Assembly (NCBI GenBank): GCA_007844125.1
Contig: CM017559.1
Coordinates: 31,781,926-31,845,925, forward strand
Length of the DNA: 64,000 bases
Direction of reading: 5' to 3'
DNA from: Sinonovacula constricta
Lineage: Eukaryota; Mollusca; Bivalvia; Cardiida; Solecurtidae
Under the pieces are notes generated by a model. The model did not search any database. It was not told the DNA's origin and saw nothing but the letters and a program-made list of their open reading frames with translations. This document shows, piece by piece, positions 24,301 to 34,400 of the stretch. Both the position numbers and the translations under genes were made by a program. Every line of letters starts with the position of its first letter. The stretch's first letter is position 1.

Positions 24301-27300
24301 GTGAAGCATAAACACCCCAATCGTCATTACAAACATGTTATTTCCTATCTGAACCATGCTGCACAGTTAGCTATTTTTAACATAAGAAAACCAAGCAACC
24401 ACTTAGTTTGAGATCACATTATATCACCATCCGGGTAATCCGCTCTGACGTAGATGCCTATTTTGCGCAGTAATCCCAATGCTTATTTTCAGATTTGGAA
24501 AAAAAATGAACATTTATAGTGATCTTTCAACAAGTTGTACAACCTTACAATAAATGTAGTTTTCACAGTCATCTCTGCTTAGGCAAAAGTTTGAGTTTTT
24601 GCAGAAATTATGCACAATACCCAAACTGGGGTCAGATATTGTTGCATATATTTGATAGAGGCAAACTGTTGAATACCATCAGTAAAATAAGAAGACAATT
24701 ATAACTGAACCTTTACAATTTCCAACATGTGCAGTAGAATTTGCTTACATGTACTTGAGCTTAAATTAATTATCTTAACCATTAATACTACAGCTAGTGT
24801 ATGTTTGTCCCAATTCTCTGCCTACAGGATCAACTAAACAAAAGAAATTGTTTAGATAGTGATAGAGCAAAAACAGCTAATGAATAAATGTGTTCATAAT
24901 TTCAAAAAAATCACATGAAATAAACAATAAGTTTATAGACATTATAGTTTTGTGTAGTTATGTCCGTTGAATAAACAAAAGGTTAAAAAAAAAAATATAT
25001 AGTAGGATACAAATATTCCAAAGGATATGCATGTGCAAGCTTCAGATATAGCAAGTAGCCCTTATTCGTGTGGATATTTGGTCCACTCGTTATGAACTCA
25101 CTGAAAATTCAAAACAATAACACAAAGTAAGAAAGTCTGTGTTCAACATACTTACTGTCTAACTGACATTGATTAAAAATCATTGCTTTAATACTTCTCA
25201 TAATGCATTACAATAAAATATTGCTATTAACAGCAAAATACAATTGTATAAGATCCAGCATTTCAGTGGCTAAACACATCTTTTAGGTGACAACCTTTTT
25301 TTTTTAAATGCATTGCAGCAGTCAGTTATGGTCATTAAGTCATTATTGTGATGTCCAGCTATTTTGGTGGAGGAAGAACCCAGTGTCTGGGTAGAACCAC
25401 TGCACACTGCAGGTCAGCAGGAAGGTGACAATTTTTATGGTTGTCATTGATCTAATGTCTTAAAATGTCTTTGCTGAAAAGAGCATTTATAATTTGTATC
25501 ATAAAATGATGACCTCAGGATAGATCAAAATACATCTTTTGTTTTTAAAAAACAAAACAAAAAAACACAAAAAAACAACCTTTTTTCCTTGGTACACAGA
25601 GCTAAAAAAATTTGACATGACCTTTGCTGTTAAACATTTACACATCTGAAATTTTCAAATATACTTTAATTTACCAGAAACATACCCGTTTCTTTCTTCT
25701 CTTTGATACTTTCCTTTCTAAAGCCTTTAGTGACTTAGTGTTTGATATTTCTGCCTGAAGCGTGTCTAACTCAGCCTGAAACAAAATGTGTGAGTTATCC
25801 AATATGACAAAATTATGAACCTTCATCATGCTGCATGTGGTTAAAAACACACCCTATTTCTTAGTCAACTTCTTGCATCTACATGAAATAGCATCTAGCC
25901 ATACTGCTAGAAACTCGTCACCTAATACTGCAAATCCTTATCGAGACTGCTGATCTTGATCTATACTATTTGCCTTAGATAGTTAATTTGTGTTTAGCCA
26001 GCTTAGACTTAAGAAGCAAGTTCTACAACCAAGTATTTATTAATTTTGATAAAGCCAGCAACATTTAACACAACACTTTTCTTTGACTATTTTCTCAGGT
26101 GACGATGCAAAGCAGATAATGAGATGTGTATTTCTTATGACTATTGCCTGCAAAAAAATATGTATACAAGCTGAAATAAGAAGGCATCTCCCTTTCAAAG
26201 TTCAATTGTGCAAGAAAATGATTCTACAGATACAGGACACAAACTTTAAACCTGACATTATGCCAAACTGCACTTGTTTTAGGTTTACGGGGAAATGAAT
26301 AAACTTGAAAAACTAACATCTAGACCAGTATTATTTACCTGTATTCGCTTGGCATCATTCAGTTTCTGTTCCCAGACTGTTTTGTCCTCATTCAAATTTG
26401 TTTCTAGTAGGTGTTGATTCTTTTGTAATTTAGCCAATAGGACGAGCATTCGTCTAGTTTTTTCTTGTACCTCACAAATCTGGAAAAACAGAAGTACACA
26501 CAAAAGGTGAGCTTTATCTTATTGTGCATATTTACAACACAGTTTATAGCAATTTATAGTTTGATAAAATGATTTAAGGTGTTGTTTATTAATGTCCTGC
26601 ATCTAAAGAAACAGTGAAGCAAAATTATCCGAAAAAAAAAATGCAGTTAGCATCTCTTTTTAAAGAACATGCAGGCATTGAGATCTACTACAACATCATT
26701 CAAGTAGTCTAAATATAAATAAATGTCAAAGAGTGAAATGTCGAAGTGTGAAGTTCAGTGTCAACAGAGCAATTAATCCTCAAGGGGATTTCACCCCTGA
26801 ACTACGTCTCATTCTCAAAATTCCAGCAAATGAAGGATAAAAAATTAATTCGGTTCCAGGGTAAGTGTTTCAGAGACTTCTTCCAGAGTGATGGGGACTC
26901 TTGAGTTTGACACTGTCAGGGTGACTCTGCTTCTTCACAATCTTCATGGTCTTCTTGTGACCTGCTCCTTCTCTGCTTTTGTCTTGAGTTGACACAAGTA
27001 TAAATATCTAGTGGAATAACACAACAGGAATGTCAAAATTATGGAAAAGACTGAGCGAGATGGTTTAGGGTACCATTTAGCTCAAGCTACTTCTAGACTT
27101 TTAAGTGCTCTGTCACTTAACACTTTGACGACATTGAGGATTTATCCATAGCCCAATTAAAAAGAGCTTTTAGTGGAGACATTCACGTATGTCTCTCTGC
27201 TAGTCACACTTCTGGGAAAGAACTGGCCATGATTGTCAGGAAGATACCTATTCTGCCTCAAAAATCACACAGACAGGTATATTCCCAAATGGTATTTTAG

Positions 27301-29566
27301 AGCAACAAGCACCAACTGCTGTTAAGGATGAGTGTATCGTGATTTCATGTTTGATGCACATGGTTTTACTGTCATTTCCTTTGGTCATTGTTTATTTTTC
27401 TTTCTTTCTTTATGGTCACATTGGCAACAACAAGCTAGTAATTGGTGGAGGAAGACCTCAGACTTATATCTGGGTAGATCCACTGGTGCACTGCAGTTTA
27501 GTTGGAAAACCTCCCCACATGCAAGATGTCCCCATGAATAGGACTCAAACCTATGCGGTGATGGGCTGAGGATTTACAAGTTTAATTGGAGACTTCAATC
27601 CCTCCAACTTCATTCTACCCCTGACAGTATGTGCTTCAAGTTGGAGTAGTCTATGATATTGCCACATGCGTTTTCCATATAGGAGTAGGTGCTAACAAAA
27701 TCCTAAGTCTTAGTGACATGCCAGGCGTGCCTTCAGGACACTTTCTCTTCTGATTTGAAGTATATTTAACAGCCACATTTGATGCAATGTTCTTCATAAA
27801 ATTTTCTCATGAAGCAGTGTTGTGAAAAGTTGTATAATGTAGAATTGCCTGTTGTTGTTTTTATTTTAAAAGTAACTCATTCATTTCAGGGACTCTCTAT
27901 TTTCAAAAGAAACTGCTGCCTTTTAAAGCAGGTGTGCCATCATGATACCTGGATAAAAAAAAGTTGCAATGCCTTAAAGATGTATTCATATTTTATCTTA
28001 TATATTCCACAATATCTGCACTTCATATTTCCTTAAATCAAGTCATCATTATAGAGCCAAATATACTGGTGCATCAACACTTTCAGACTGACCTTGTTTG
28101 GCTCAGTTTAACTCTGCTAGACTAACTTGCACACTTCCATGGACTAACAAAGCCTGTAATGCTATCTTACTTGACTAGTCTGGAAGTTAAAGGTATTCAA
28201 TAGAGGTGGCAGAGAAGACTACGTTTATTGTAACAGTGATAAAAGAAGATAAGAAGCAGTCAGGGCTGGTTATCCTTTGTTAGTAGGAGCCATTTACAGG
28301 CGCCTTTCCCTCAGAAAATGTCTTTAAAATTATGCAGAAAATCATGCAGTTTTGTCCAAAAAGTAATTTTACAACTGTTTTTTTCATACCCCTTTAAGGA
28401 AGATTTTATGATATTTTCTCCAAAATAACAGGACATGGGCCCCTCCCCCTGGCAGCTTAAAAAAGGCTTGGCACTCTGTAGGTTTTTTAATAATTTTGAT
28501 ACTGTGTTTAAGATTTTAAAAAAAATTGCCGAAATAAAAGAATGTTTTAAAGAATAAGAATGCTCACTTATTACCACACAAAGATGCATTAACAGCCTTT
28601 AGTAGTAACAATAGGTTTGGCCGAGTCTGCCTAGCATAGCTGGAAAAGATGACCTAGTTGGACCTTCAAAAGAATGCCGAGTTCAAAAGTTGACTGAGGT
28701 GACCACCGTACAAATGCGAATATATACTTACACACTTGCAGACAGATTATGGAACTATAAACTGCATTGAAACTACCAAACCATAAACTAATTCTCACTT
28801 TTTTTTTTCATAAACAAAATAGCAGAATAGCTTTGCCGCAACTTTTTCTACATATATATGTTCTTGGGAAAAAACGGTAAAAAACATGCATATGTGTCAA
28901 CATTTTAATCTTTTATGATCAAACATTCAATATGTGTACCTTCAATTCTTGTCTTCCTTCTTCAGTTAAGTTGTTTCTCCTGAATTGAGGTTTTGAAGCC
29001 CAATTATTAACCCATTCTTGGTCTTCTCGATGTTGTGGCCAATCATGTTTTGCAAATGAACAAGAGGTATTCTGATTGAAAGAGGGTGAAACTTCGAATT
29101 TTGGAATGCTTGAATGTGAAAAACTAGTTTCATTCTGGTTGAAATTATTATTGGCGTTTGATTGGTAGGCATCTTGATTGTGTAATTGTTTATTGGAATC
29201 TTGATATACATTTTGATTGTAAAATTGTTGCTTGGATTCTTGAGTTGGTAAATAAGGTCGATTGATTATGCCAGCATTGAACTGATTGGGCCTGTTTAAA
29301 CTCCACTGTTGAGATGGTGGGACGAAATGACTCGCGCCAGTTGTTACAGTAGGGTTCGGTATATCTAGTCCTAATACAGGTTGTCTCGGTCGTTGCATTG
29401 ACGGAATAGGTGGTCGTGGAAATCTTTGCGGTGGATACATTTGCTGTCCTGTTTGCATAAACGCCCCGAAGTTATTATAACCTCCACTTTGCCACGACAT
29501 GGTGTCAGTTTGCTGATTATTAGAAGACTGCGGCCTCCAATTTCGGTTGTCCATGGGCGCAGCCAT
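18245..29566 (-). CDS. PDCD7: PDCD7 / U11-U12 snRNP 59 kDa protein, minor spliceosome (complete)
   Basis: Nine exons join in phase: 29566-28940, 26479-26339, 25775-25686, 23287-23156, 22273-22135, 20969-20842, 20333-20210, 19433-19346, 18380-18245 (1605 nt, 534 residues; human about 485). Residues 1-200 are proline/asparagine/glutamine-rich. Residues about 210-460 are a charged coiled coil, with ILSQVRKKITEANRTVQLLD and NVHKLRKLRRDRLER matching human VLSEVRKK and LEKLRKLRK. The C-terminal domain has QYYHQAENSLESL (human QYYLQAEHSLPAL), RHDWD at 490-494 and PEGWVLP at 509-515, the family hallmark. The protein belongs to the U11/U12 di-snRNP and binds the 65K protein. The start AAGATGG has good context. 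The neighbouring ASH1L gene runs divergently. Confidence 0.93.
19007..19074. repeat. 37-bp direct duplication
   Basis: CCATTTTACACCTTTACAAA plus CCATTCACAA appears twice in tandem in PDCD7's last intron. Confidence 0.85.
19346..19433 (-). CDS. PDCD7: PDCD7 coding exon 8
   Basis: Acceptor AATGTTACAG, donor GTAAAA. Encodes IPQIDDPLFPFWQYYHQAEN then SLESLVSI, matching human FRQYYLQAEHSLPALIQI. Confidence 0.92.
20210..20333 (-). CDS. PDCD7: PDCD7 coding exon 7
   Basis: Acceptor TTTTTTACCAG, donor GTAATG. Encodes VILEREQEESREKEREKVKK and EDIMLFGKQ; human has VMLEGEQEEERKREL and SKLFG. Reading through the donor gives a stop eight codons later. Confidence 0.9.
20655..20835 (-). mobile_element. SINE-A copy next to PDCD7 exon 6
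   Basis: Minus-strand head GCCTGTGGCATAGTGGTAGA with a degenerate B box (GGTTAAAGTCC), then the family body. It is in the same orientation as PDCD7 and starts a few bases into the intron. Confidence 0.75.
20842..20969 (-). CDS. PDCD7: PDCD7 coding exon 6
   Basis: Acceptor CATTTAAG, non-consensus donor GTCGGT. Encodes VLGMCEPAGSASSLMFEARM and YHAEESALK, aligned to human YEAEERALR. A SINE-A copy begins within about 25 bp of its donor. Confidence 0.87.
22135..22273 (-). CDS. PDCD7: PDCD7 coding exon 5
   Basis: Acceptor CCTGTAG, donor GTAACC. Encodes EAEMQKEGDEILSQVRKKIT and LRKLRRDRLERQ, the best-conserved coiled-coil stretch. Confidence 0.9.
22440..22560 (-). mobile_element. SINE-A fragment, diverged
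   Basis: TAGGAAGACCTTCCACATAC and the AAACCCATG head remnant keep the family order; other parts are lost. Intronic in PDCD7. Confidence 0.5.
23156..23287 (-). CDS. PDCD7: PDCD7 coding exon 4
   Basis: Starts after the AG of CTCTATTGAAG and ends at the donor GTGCAA. Encodes ERMKQRRQEAYEMRLLELSQ and IVEKQKEAKQ. The acceptor is less certain; the frame also stays open 24 nt upstream to an ATG. Confidence 0.78.
23650..23862 (-). mobile_element. SINE-A copy, near full length
   Basis: Reverse copy from the tail (TTTCAGCGACCAATTATTAT) through GTGGAGGAAGACCCCAGAC and AATCAGCTGGAAGTCCCTCC to the head (GGGACTTGAACCAACGTGG, GAGGCTAAGCAGTCAGGAG). Intronic in PDCD7. Confidence 0.8.
24182..24686. mobile_element. 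MITE of the GGTGGTATC terminal-inverted-repeat family
   Basis: Left end AAGGTGGTATCCGACAATGT; right end CAAACTGTTGAATACCATC, whose reverse complement matches the left end. About 500 bp, non-coding. It shares internal blocks with copies at 49.4 and 50.9 kb. Intronic in PDCD7. Confidence 0.7.
25300..25430 (-). mobile_element. SINE-A fragment
   Basis: Tail and body only: GCATTGCAGCAGTCAGTTAT, GGTGGAGGAAGAACCCAGTG and GCAGGTCAGCAGGAAGGTG. The tRNA-like head is missing. Confidence 0.65.
25686..25775 (-). CDS. PDCD7: PDCD7 coding exon 3
   Basis: Acceptor TTGTTTCAG, donor GTATGT. Thirty codons, AELDTLQAEISNTKSLKALE then RKVSKRRKKR, continuing the basic coiled coil. Confidence 0.83.
26339..26479 (-). 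CDS. PDCD7: PDCD7 coding exon 2
   Basis: Acceptor TTTTTCCAG, donor GTAAAT. Encodes ICEVQEKTRRMLVLLAKLQK and EDKTVWEQKLNDAKRIQ, start of the coiled-coil region. Confidence 0.85.
27415..27572 (-). mobile_element. SINE-A copy
   Basis: Reverse copy: GGTGGAGGAAGACCTCAGAC, TGGGTAGATCCACTGGTGCA, CCTCCCCACATGCAAG and the head remnant GGACTCAAACCTATGCGGTG. Intronic in PDCD7. Confidence 0.75.
28255..28455 (-). mobile_element. Interspersed repeat D
   Basis: Shares TTAGTAGGAGCCATTTACAG, CTCAGAAAATGTCTTTAAAA and TATTTTCTCCAAAATAACAG with (inverted) copies at 39490-39705 and 63285-63535. Class unknown; no coding sequence or tRNA head seen. Confidence 0.65.
28940..29566 (-). CDS. PDCD7: PDCD7 coding exon 1 (P/N/Q-rich N-terminus)
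   Basis: Encodes MAAPMDNRNWRPQ and 196 further residues rich in P, N, Q and Y, likely disordered, ending LTEEGRQELK before the donor GTACAC. A second in-frame ATG 36 nt upstream (29602) is less likely because its context is poorer. Confidence 0.88.
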
Positions 29567-29569
29567 CTT
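29559..29569 (-). promoter_or_regulatory. YY1-like motif over the PDCD7 start codon
   Basis: AAGATGGCTGC matches the YY1 consensus AANATGGCGGC closely and includes the PDCD7 ATG. YY1 motifs over start codons are known in animal housekeeping promoters; binding here is inferred. Confidence 0.4.
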
Positions 29570-30075
29570 TATGTGGAATGACGGGTAATACATTTTAACC
29601 ATTTTCTAATTGTTCTTCTGTTGTTTTTTAAAATAACTAATCATTCAAAAATTCTCACACAGAACATAAATGCATATTGTTAAAATTAATTCATACTGTT
29701 TTTATTGTTATTAAAAATGCTTATAAAATTTGCATACAGCTTTAAGAAAAACTAAATTTGTTCGAACGGATCAAAAATTTTCAATTCCGAAAATCACTTT
29801 TCATGAATCTTATTGGAAGTCTGTGATATTTCTGTTGGAAAAATAATCGAAGCATCAAATTGAAATTTAATATGCTGGTAAGTGCAAAGTAAGTACATTT
29901 GCGAAGGTGGTAAATGCACAACGTTGACGGAGTTGACCCAATTCCCCTACCGAGTCACGCGCAACTGCAGACAGCCATATTGTCTTAGTAAAGTCGTAGA
30001 ATGTTGTTTAAAATTTCTACCTTGATTTTCCATTAGGCTGAAGGTTAGCGATTTATTGATGATGTAGCTGGTAAG
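29570..30075. promoter_or_regulatory. Probable bidirectional promoter, PDCD7/ASH1L
   Basis: The stretch between the PDCD7 start and the likely ASH1L leader. A second YY1-like motif (AATATGGCTGT, minus strand) lies at 29972-29982 and a clear donor (GTAGCTG then GTAAGA) near 30073, which could end an ASH1L non-coding first exon. It is locally richer in CpG (GTCACGCGC at 29955-29963). No TATA box was chosen. Confidence 0.45.
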
Positions 30076-30360
30076 ATTATTGATTTGTTGTATTGAATAA
30101 GTTAAATATATTGTCGACGTATCAAGTTTACTGTAAAAATTCATTGTATGTTTTGGCGGGTACTCGGTTCATATTAGGTCACTGGGTATAGAGTCCAAAC
30201 CAAAATATTTACATTGTCGTGGTTGGCTTTAACAGCTATGTCATTCACATGTCTTTAAATTATTTAAGTGTTTTTGTTGCGGGTCATTAGTGTGGATATC
30301 TAGTAATGCTATGAAGTGTGCGATGGTGCTTATATATTGGACCTGTTCGTAACTGTCCCC

Positions 30361-30490
30361 AATTTTCTTCACTAATTGCTAGGTTTATGACATTACAAAG
30401 GGGACAGGATAGGAGTAAATCAAATGAATTTCTTCACTAATTGCTAGGTTTATGCGATACAAAGGGGACTGGATAGGAGTAAATCAAATG
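30361..30490. repeat. Tandem duplication, about 65 bp x 2
   Basis: TTCTTCACTAATTGCTAGGT and 45 following bases are repeated back to back with a few changes, in the presumed ASH1L leader intron. Confidence 0.92.
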
Positions 30491-30769
30491 AATTGTTTTC
30501 ATCCCTTTATTTTTTTCATTTTTCATTATTATGTAAACATAAAATCATCTTATAAAATGTATATTTATTTAATATAGTGACTTAACTTGTGTATGCTGGT
30601 TTCCAGGTGTTATCTAAATTTGACCTATTAAGCATGCCCATCTTTGGCATTTTTAACAAAACATTAACTGTAATGACCGACTACTTCAGCAATGACCTCC
30701 AGCTTTTAAAAGTTAAACATTAAAGATCTTAAAGCTAGTGAAATTTTGAGTTAAAAACACACTACTGCC

Positions 30770-30830
30770 AACCGTCTCCAGATAACTGAAATACTGTTGG
30801 TGGGACGATAAACCCAATAAACAAACACTA
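30770..30830 (+). mobile_element. SINE-B 3' tail fragment
   Basis: Contains CCGTCTCCAGATAACTGAAA and GGTGGGACGATAAACCCAAT, the conserved 3' end of SINE-B. 5' truncated; about 130 bp before the first ASH1L coding exon. Confidence 0.7.
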
Positions 30831-30961
30831 CTGCCAAATTTATGAGAATATAAAATTTTGGTATGCAACAACATTTATTTCATTTGAACTGAGACTGTAT
30901 TAAGTATGATTTCTCATTTCAGATTTTGATCATTCAAAAAGAGTTCAGTACGGACCACAAG

Positions 30962-31468
30962 ATGGAAAACAAAACTGAATCTACAATAGTTTCTAATGAA
31001 ACTAATCAGGATGTTTCATCTGTGCTAGACTCCTCAGTTCAAATGGCAAGGGTGATGGATAATATTAATGAAGCAGTGGTAATTGAACAAACATTATCTA
31101 CTGGAACAAGTTCTTCACCTCGGCATGATTCTGATGACAGGATTGATTCAAAGGTTCGAGATACAGACAGTACTTTAAAAGATGGCCAGATAAATGTTGA
31201 ACAGTGTACAAATGATAATTCATTGATCAGCATTGCTGAAAAGTTTAAAGACCAACCAAAGCGAGTCTTCTCTGAAACTGCCCCAAGTACTACTGAGCTC
31301 GTCAACATTTGTTTAGAACCAGGCAATCAAACAAGAAAGAATAATTCTGAAGATGTAAATGATTCTACAACTTTGAAGAGTGCTTCAGATGAGAATTCTG
31401 AAGATCAACCTGCAAAGCATGTGAAAGAGAAAAGTGCATTGCTTGAAGGACAGGATACAGGCCAGGAG
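30962..31468 (+). CDS. ASH1L: ASH1L coding exon 1
   Basis: Preceded by a CTCATTTCAG acceptor, so a non-coding leader exon exists upstream. 169 codons, MENKTESTIVSNETNQDVSS onward, acidic and serine-rich. Donor GTATGT. The frame runs on into the intron without stopping until 31723, but that part has no family similarity. Confidence 0.85.
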
Positions 31469-34400
31469 GTATGTAAATGTTTTGTTTCTGACAAAAAGGA
31501 TAAGCATTCCATAACAGAAAGGAGTAAAGACTGTCTTAACTTTGGATTCATTAAGTGCATTGACATTTTGTATGTGAGTCGGTCTTCCCAGCTGACCAAT
31601 TGCAGAGCCATAAACCTATGTCCACCATTTCACAGTATATGGATTTTGACCATACCTGTTGTGATTTCTCTGCAGGGTAGCATCTCTGTATTCTCTTTTT
31701 GCAGGAAGGAGTGTTTGGGTTAATGTATAAAGAATGCTGTTTCAAATACAAGTGTGCGAACCCTATTAAGAGATTATTTATGTTTTGAAACATGCTCGCT
31801 CTTTTCTTTGCTTAATGGGTAAAAGAAGTTGTGTTACTACCTTCAGCCTCAAAACAAGTATCCACTTTTGATATACTCTGATGTGGGGCTTTTTTAGCTG
31901 ACGTGTGGTGTGTCACTTGCTCCACCCAGGTTGTCCTCATCAATTTATAATAGCTGGATACCCCCATAAATTTATCATGATAATAATTTGCAGTAAGGTA
32001 TATCATTTTTAAAAATACACAAATCTTGATTTTTATGCAGTTGATTGTACTTTCTTTCTTCGCTTAATTCCAATTTTCATATGCTAATTTAATTCCAAAA
32101 ATTGGTTTGCATCATTTGGATTACATATTAATTTAAATATTTAATATTTAAATTGCTGCTTAAAAACAGATTGTGATTTTGTTTAAAAGCATGATTATTT
32201 TTTTTTTGTAGGAGCCTCTTGAGGATGCAGAGCTCAATGGCAATAAAGCAAGTGAATGTAAAGTTCTTGCAATAATGGATGAAACACTCACTAAAACTGA
32301 TGTTGATATCAGCAAGCTCTCCAATGAATCAGAAGTTGCGACAATGGAGGAGGATTGTGCAAGTGTGAAAAAAGGTGTGAAACATTCTGGAGTTATAGAT
32401 AATCTATCTACGGAACAACCTACAACAGGGGATTTTAATATATGTGAAAATGAAAAGGTATATCCACCAAAAGATCTTAATAAAGAAGAGTCAGAAATGG
32501 CTGATGCCAAAAAGTCACACATTGATAAAAAAAAATGCAAAGTTGAAGAAACCTGTGGGTCTGGAACACCTGAAAATCAATTTACACCTAACCCAGAACA
32601 AGAAATAGTTGATGAAAATGATAAGATAAATATGTTGAATGTATCGTTGGGAAAGGACAGCACTCTTGTTGTTCAAGATGAATCTAAATCTGTGACAATA
32701 AATGAGGGCAGTATATTATCAGTTGAGAATTCAGTTTTGGTACTTCCTGAAACAAACTCTTCAGAAAATTCTTTAGCAAAAGACAAAGATAATTTGGAAA
32801 CCAACACCAAAGACACTTCAGAGGTGATGGAGTCGCCTTCCTCTGACTTAAACAACAAATCCCCTCCAGATCAGCAATCTGAATCATCCACTGTACCACC
32901 TTCCCCACCTGCACCCACTGTCTGCACAAAGTCAGAGTCAGTTATGCGTAGAAATGTATTTGATGTATTTCCTGTGGAGTTAAAAGATACCAAAGTAGTT
33001 GATTTAAACCAAAAGGAAAGTTCAGTTGCTACAGTAATTTCTAGAGATAATACAGAAACTGTACTGACTAATGATGCTGATGAACAGCTTAGTGAAACTG
33101 AAGCCAATGAGCTTATTAATGATCCTAGCACAAACTTTATGGACTCTTTTCAAAAATTCCTCGGAGATGGAAATAATGATGAGACTGAAAGAGATTCAGA
33201 AGTTCCACCAGATGCACAATCTAAGGTTCTCTGTGACGAAGAAAAAGGTTCTATGGAAATCAAATCAGATTTGGCAGTTCGAGATGAAAATACAGACTCT
33301 AATGATGAAATCCTGAAAAAAGCGAAAGAAAAATATCACTTGAAGGAGTTAAGGGTGGCTCTCAACACAGAAGAAATAAAAGACTGTAATGAGCAAGTAT
33401 CCACTGCCAATATAAAACCCTCCAAAGGGACTGATAAGAAGTCCAAATCAGCTAAATCGAAAACGGCTGAAAATACTTGCTCAACAGCTGATAAACTAAC
33501 CACTGAAACTGATAAAAGTGATTGTGAAATTGAAAGTGATCAACTGTCTTATGACGACTCTTTACGATCAAGTGATCATTCCTTTGATAATGATTGTGTT
33601 AAACCTCTGAAGAAAAGAAGTCGACGTGGTTGTGAAGATGAAGATAAAAATGATGTGAGTATTGACACAGAAGTAACAGATTCTCCTGTGGAAGAAACTA
33701 GCAGTGGTAAAAGAAGAAACAGTTTATCTAGCAAATCAGCTATTTATGGGGAATCTTATAAAGCTGAAACTTTGTGTGATGAAAGTGCACAGAGTGAAAA
33801 AAATACCCATAATATTAGGAAGAAGGGAAGGCCACAATCTAAGAAGAAAGAAAACCAAAAGAAAGATTCAAAAAGTATTAATGTCAGACCTCTTAGAACT
33901 GAGGGTCCATTGTGTACAAAAGCAGATACTATTCCAAAGTCATGTTCTAATGAGTTGGTAAAAAAGTATCCTGGTAGGACTTGTAAGTTGAGAAATCAGC
34001 AAAATCATTCTGTTGAAAAAGTAACAAAACCAAAGAAAGTAATTAAAGAGCTTAAGAAGCCTATTGAAAAGAAAGTAGTTGTCAGTGAGACAAGTGAAAA
34101 TGTTGTTAAAGTGAAGAAAAAGAGAAAGCGGAAAGTAAAACCTTGGTCGTGGGGAAATGAGAAAAAACGGTCCAAACCAAAGGCCAAAGTTCAAGTAACT
34201 GAGAAAAAGACTCCATCTGATCAGATTATTGATACAGCTTCTTCAGCAGTTGATATAGATCCTAATAATTCAACTGTTGAGGAAGATCTTACTCTTGTTG
34301 CAAGTGTTCAGTCAAAAGATTCTCTTGAATCAAACGAGTGCCATTTATTGTCAAATATACATAATTTGGAACCAAGTGCCACATCATCAGAAAGTTTGAA

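Noticed and set aside
31469..31723. Continuation of the first ASH1L frame past 31468
   Set aside because: A clear GTATGT donor ends the exon in the phase required by the next exon, and the extension has no similarity to the family.
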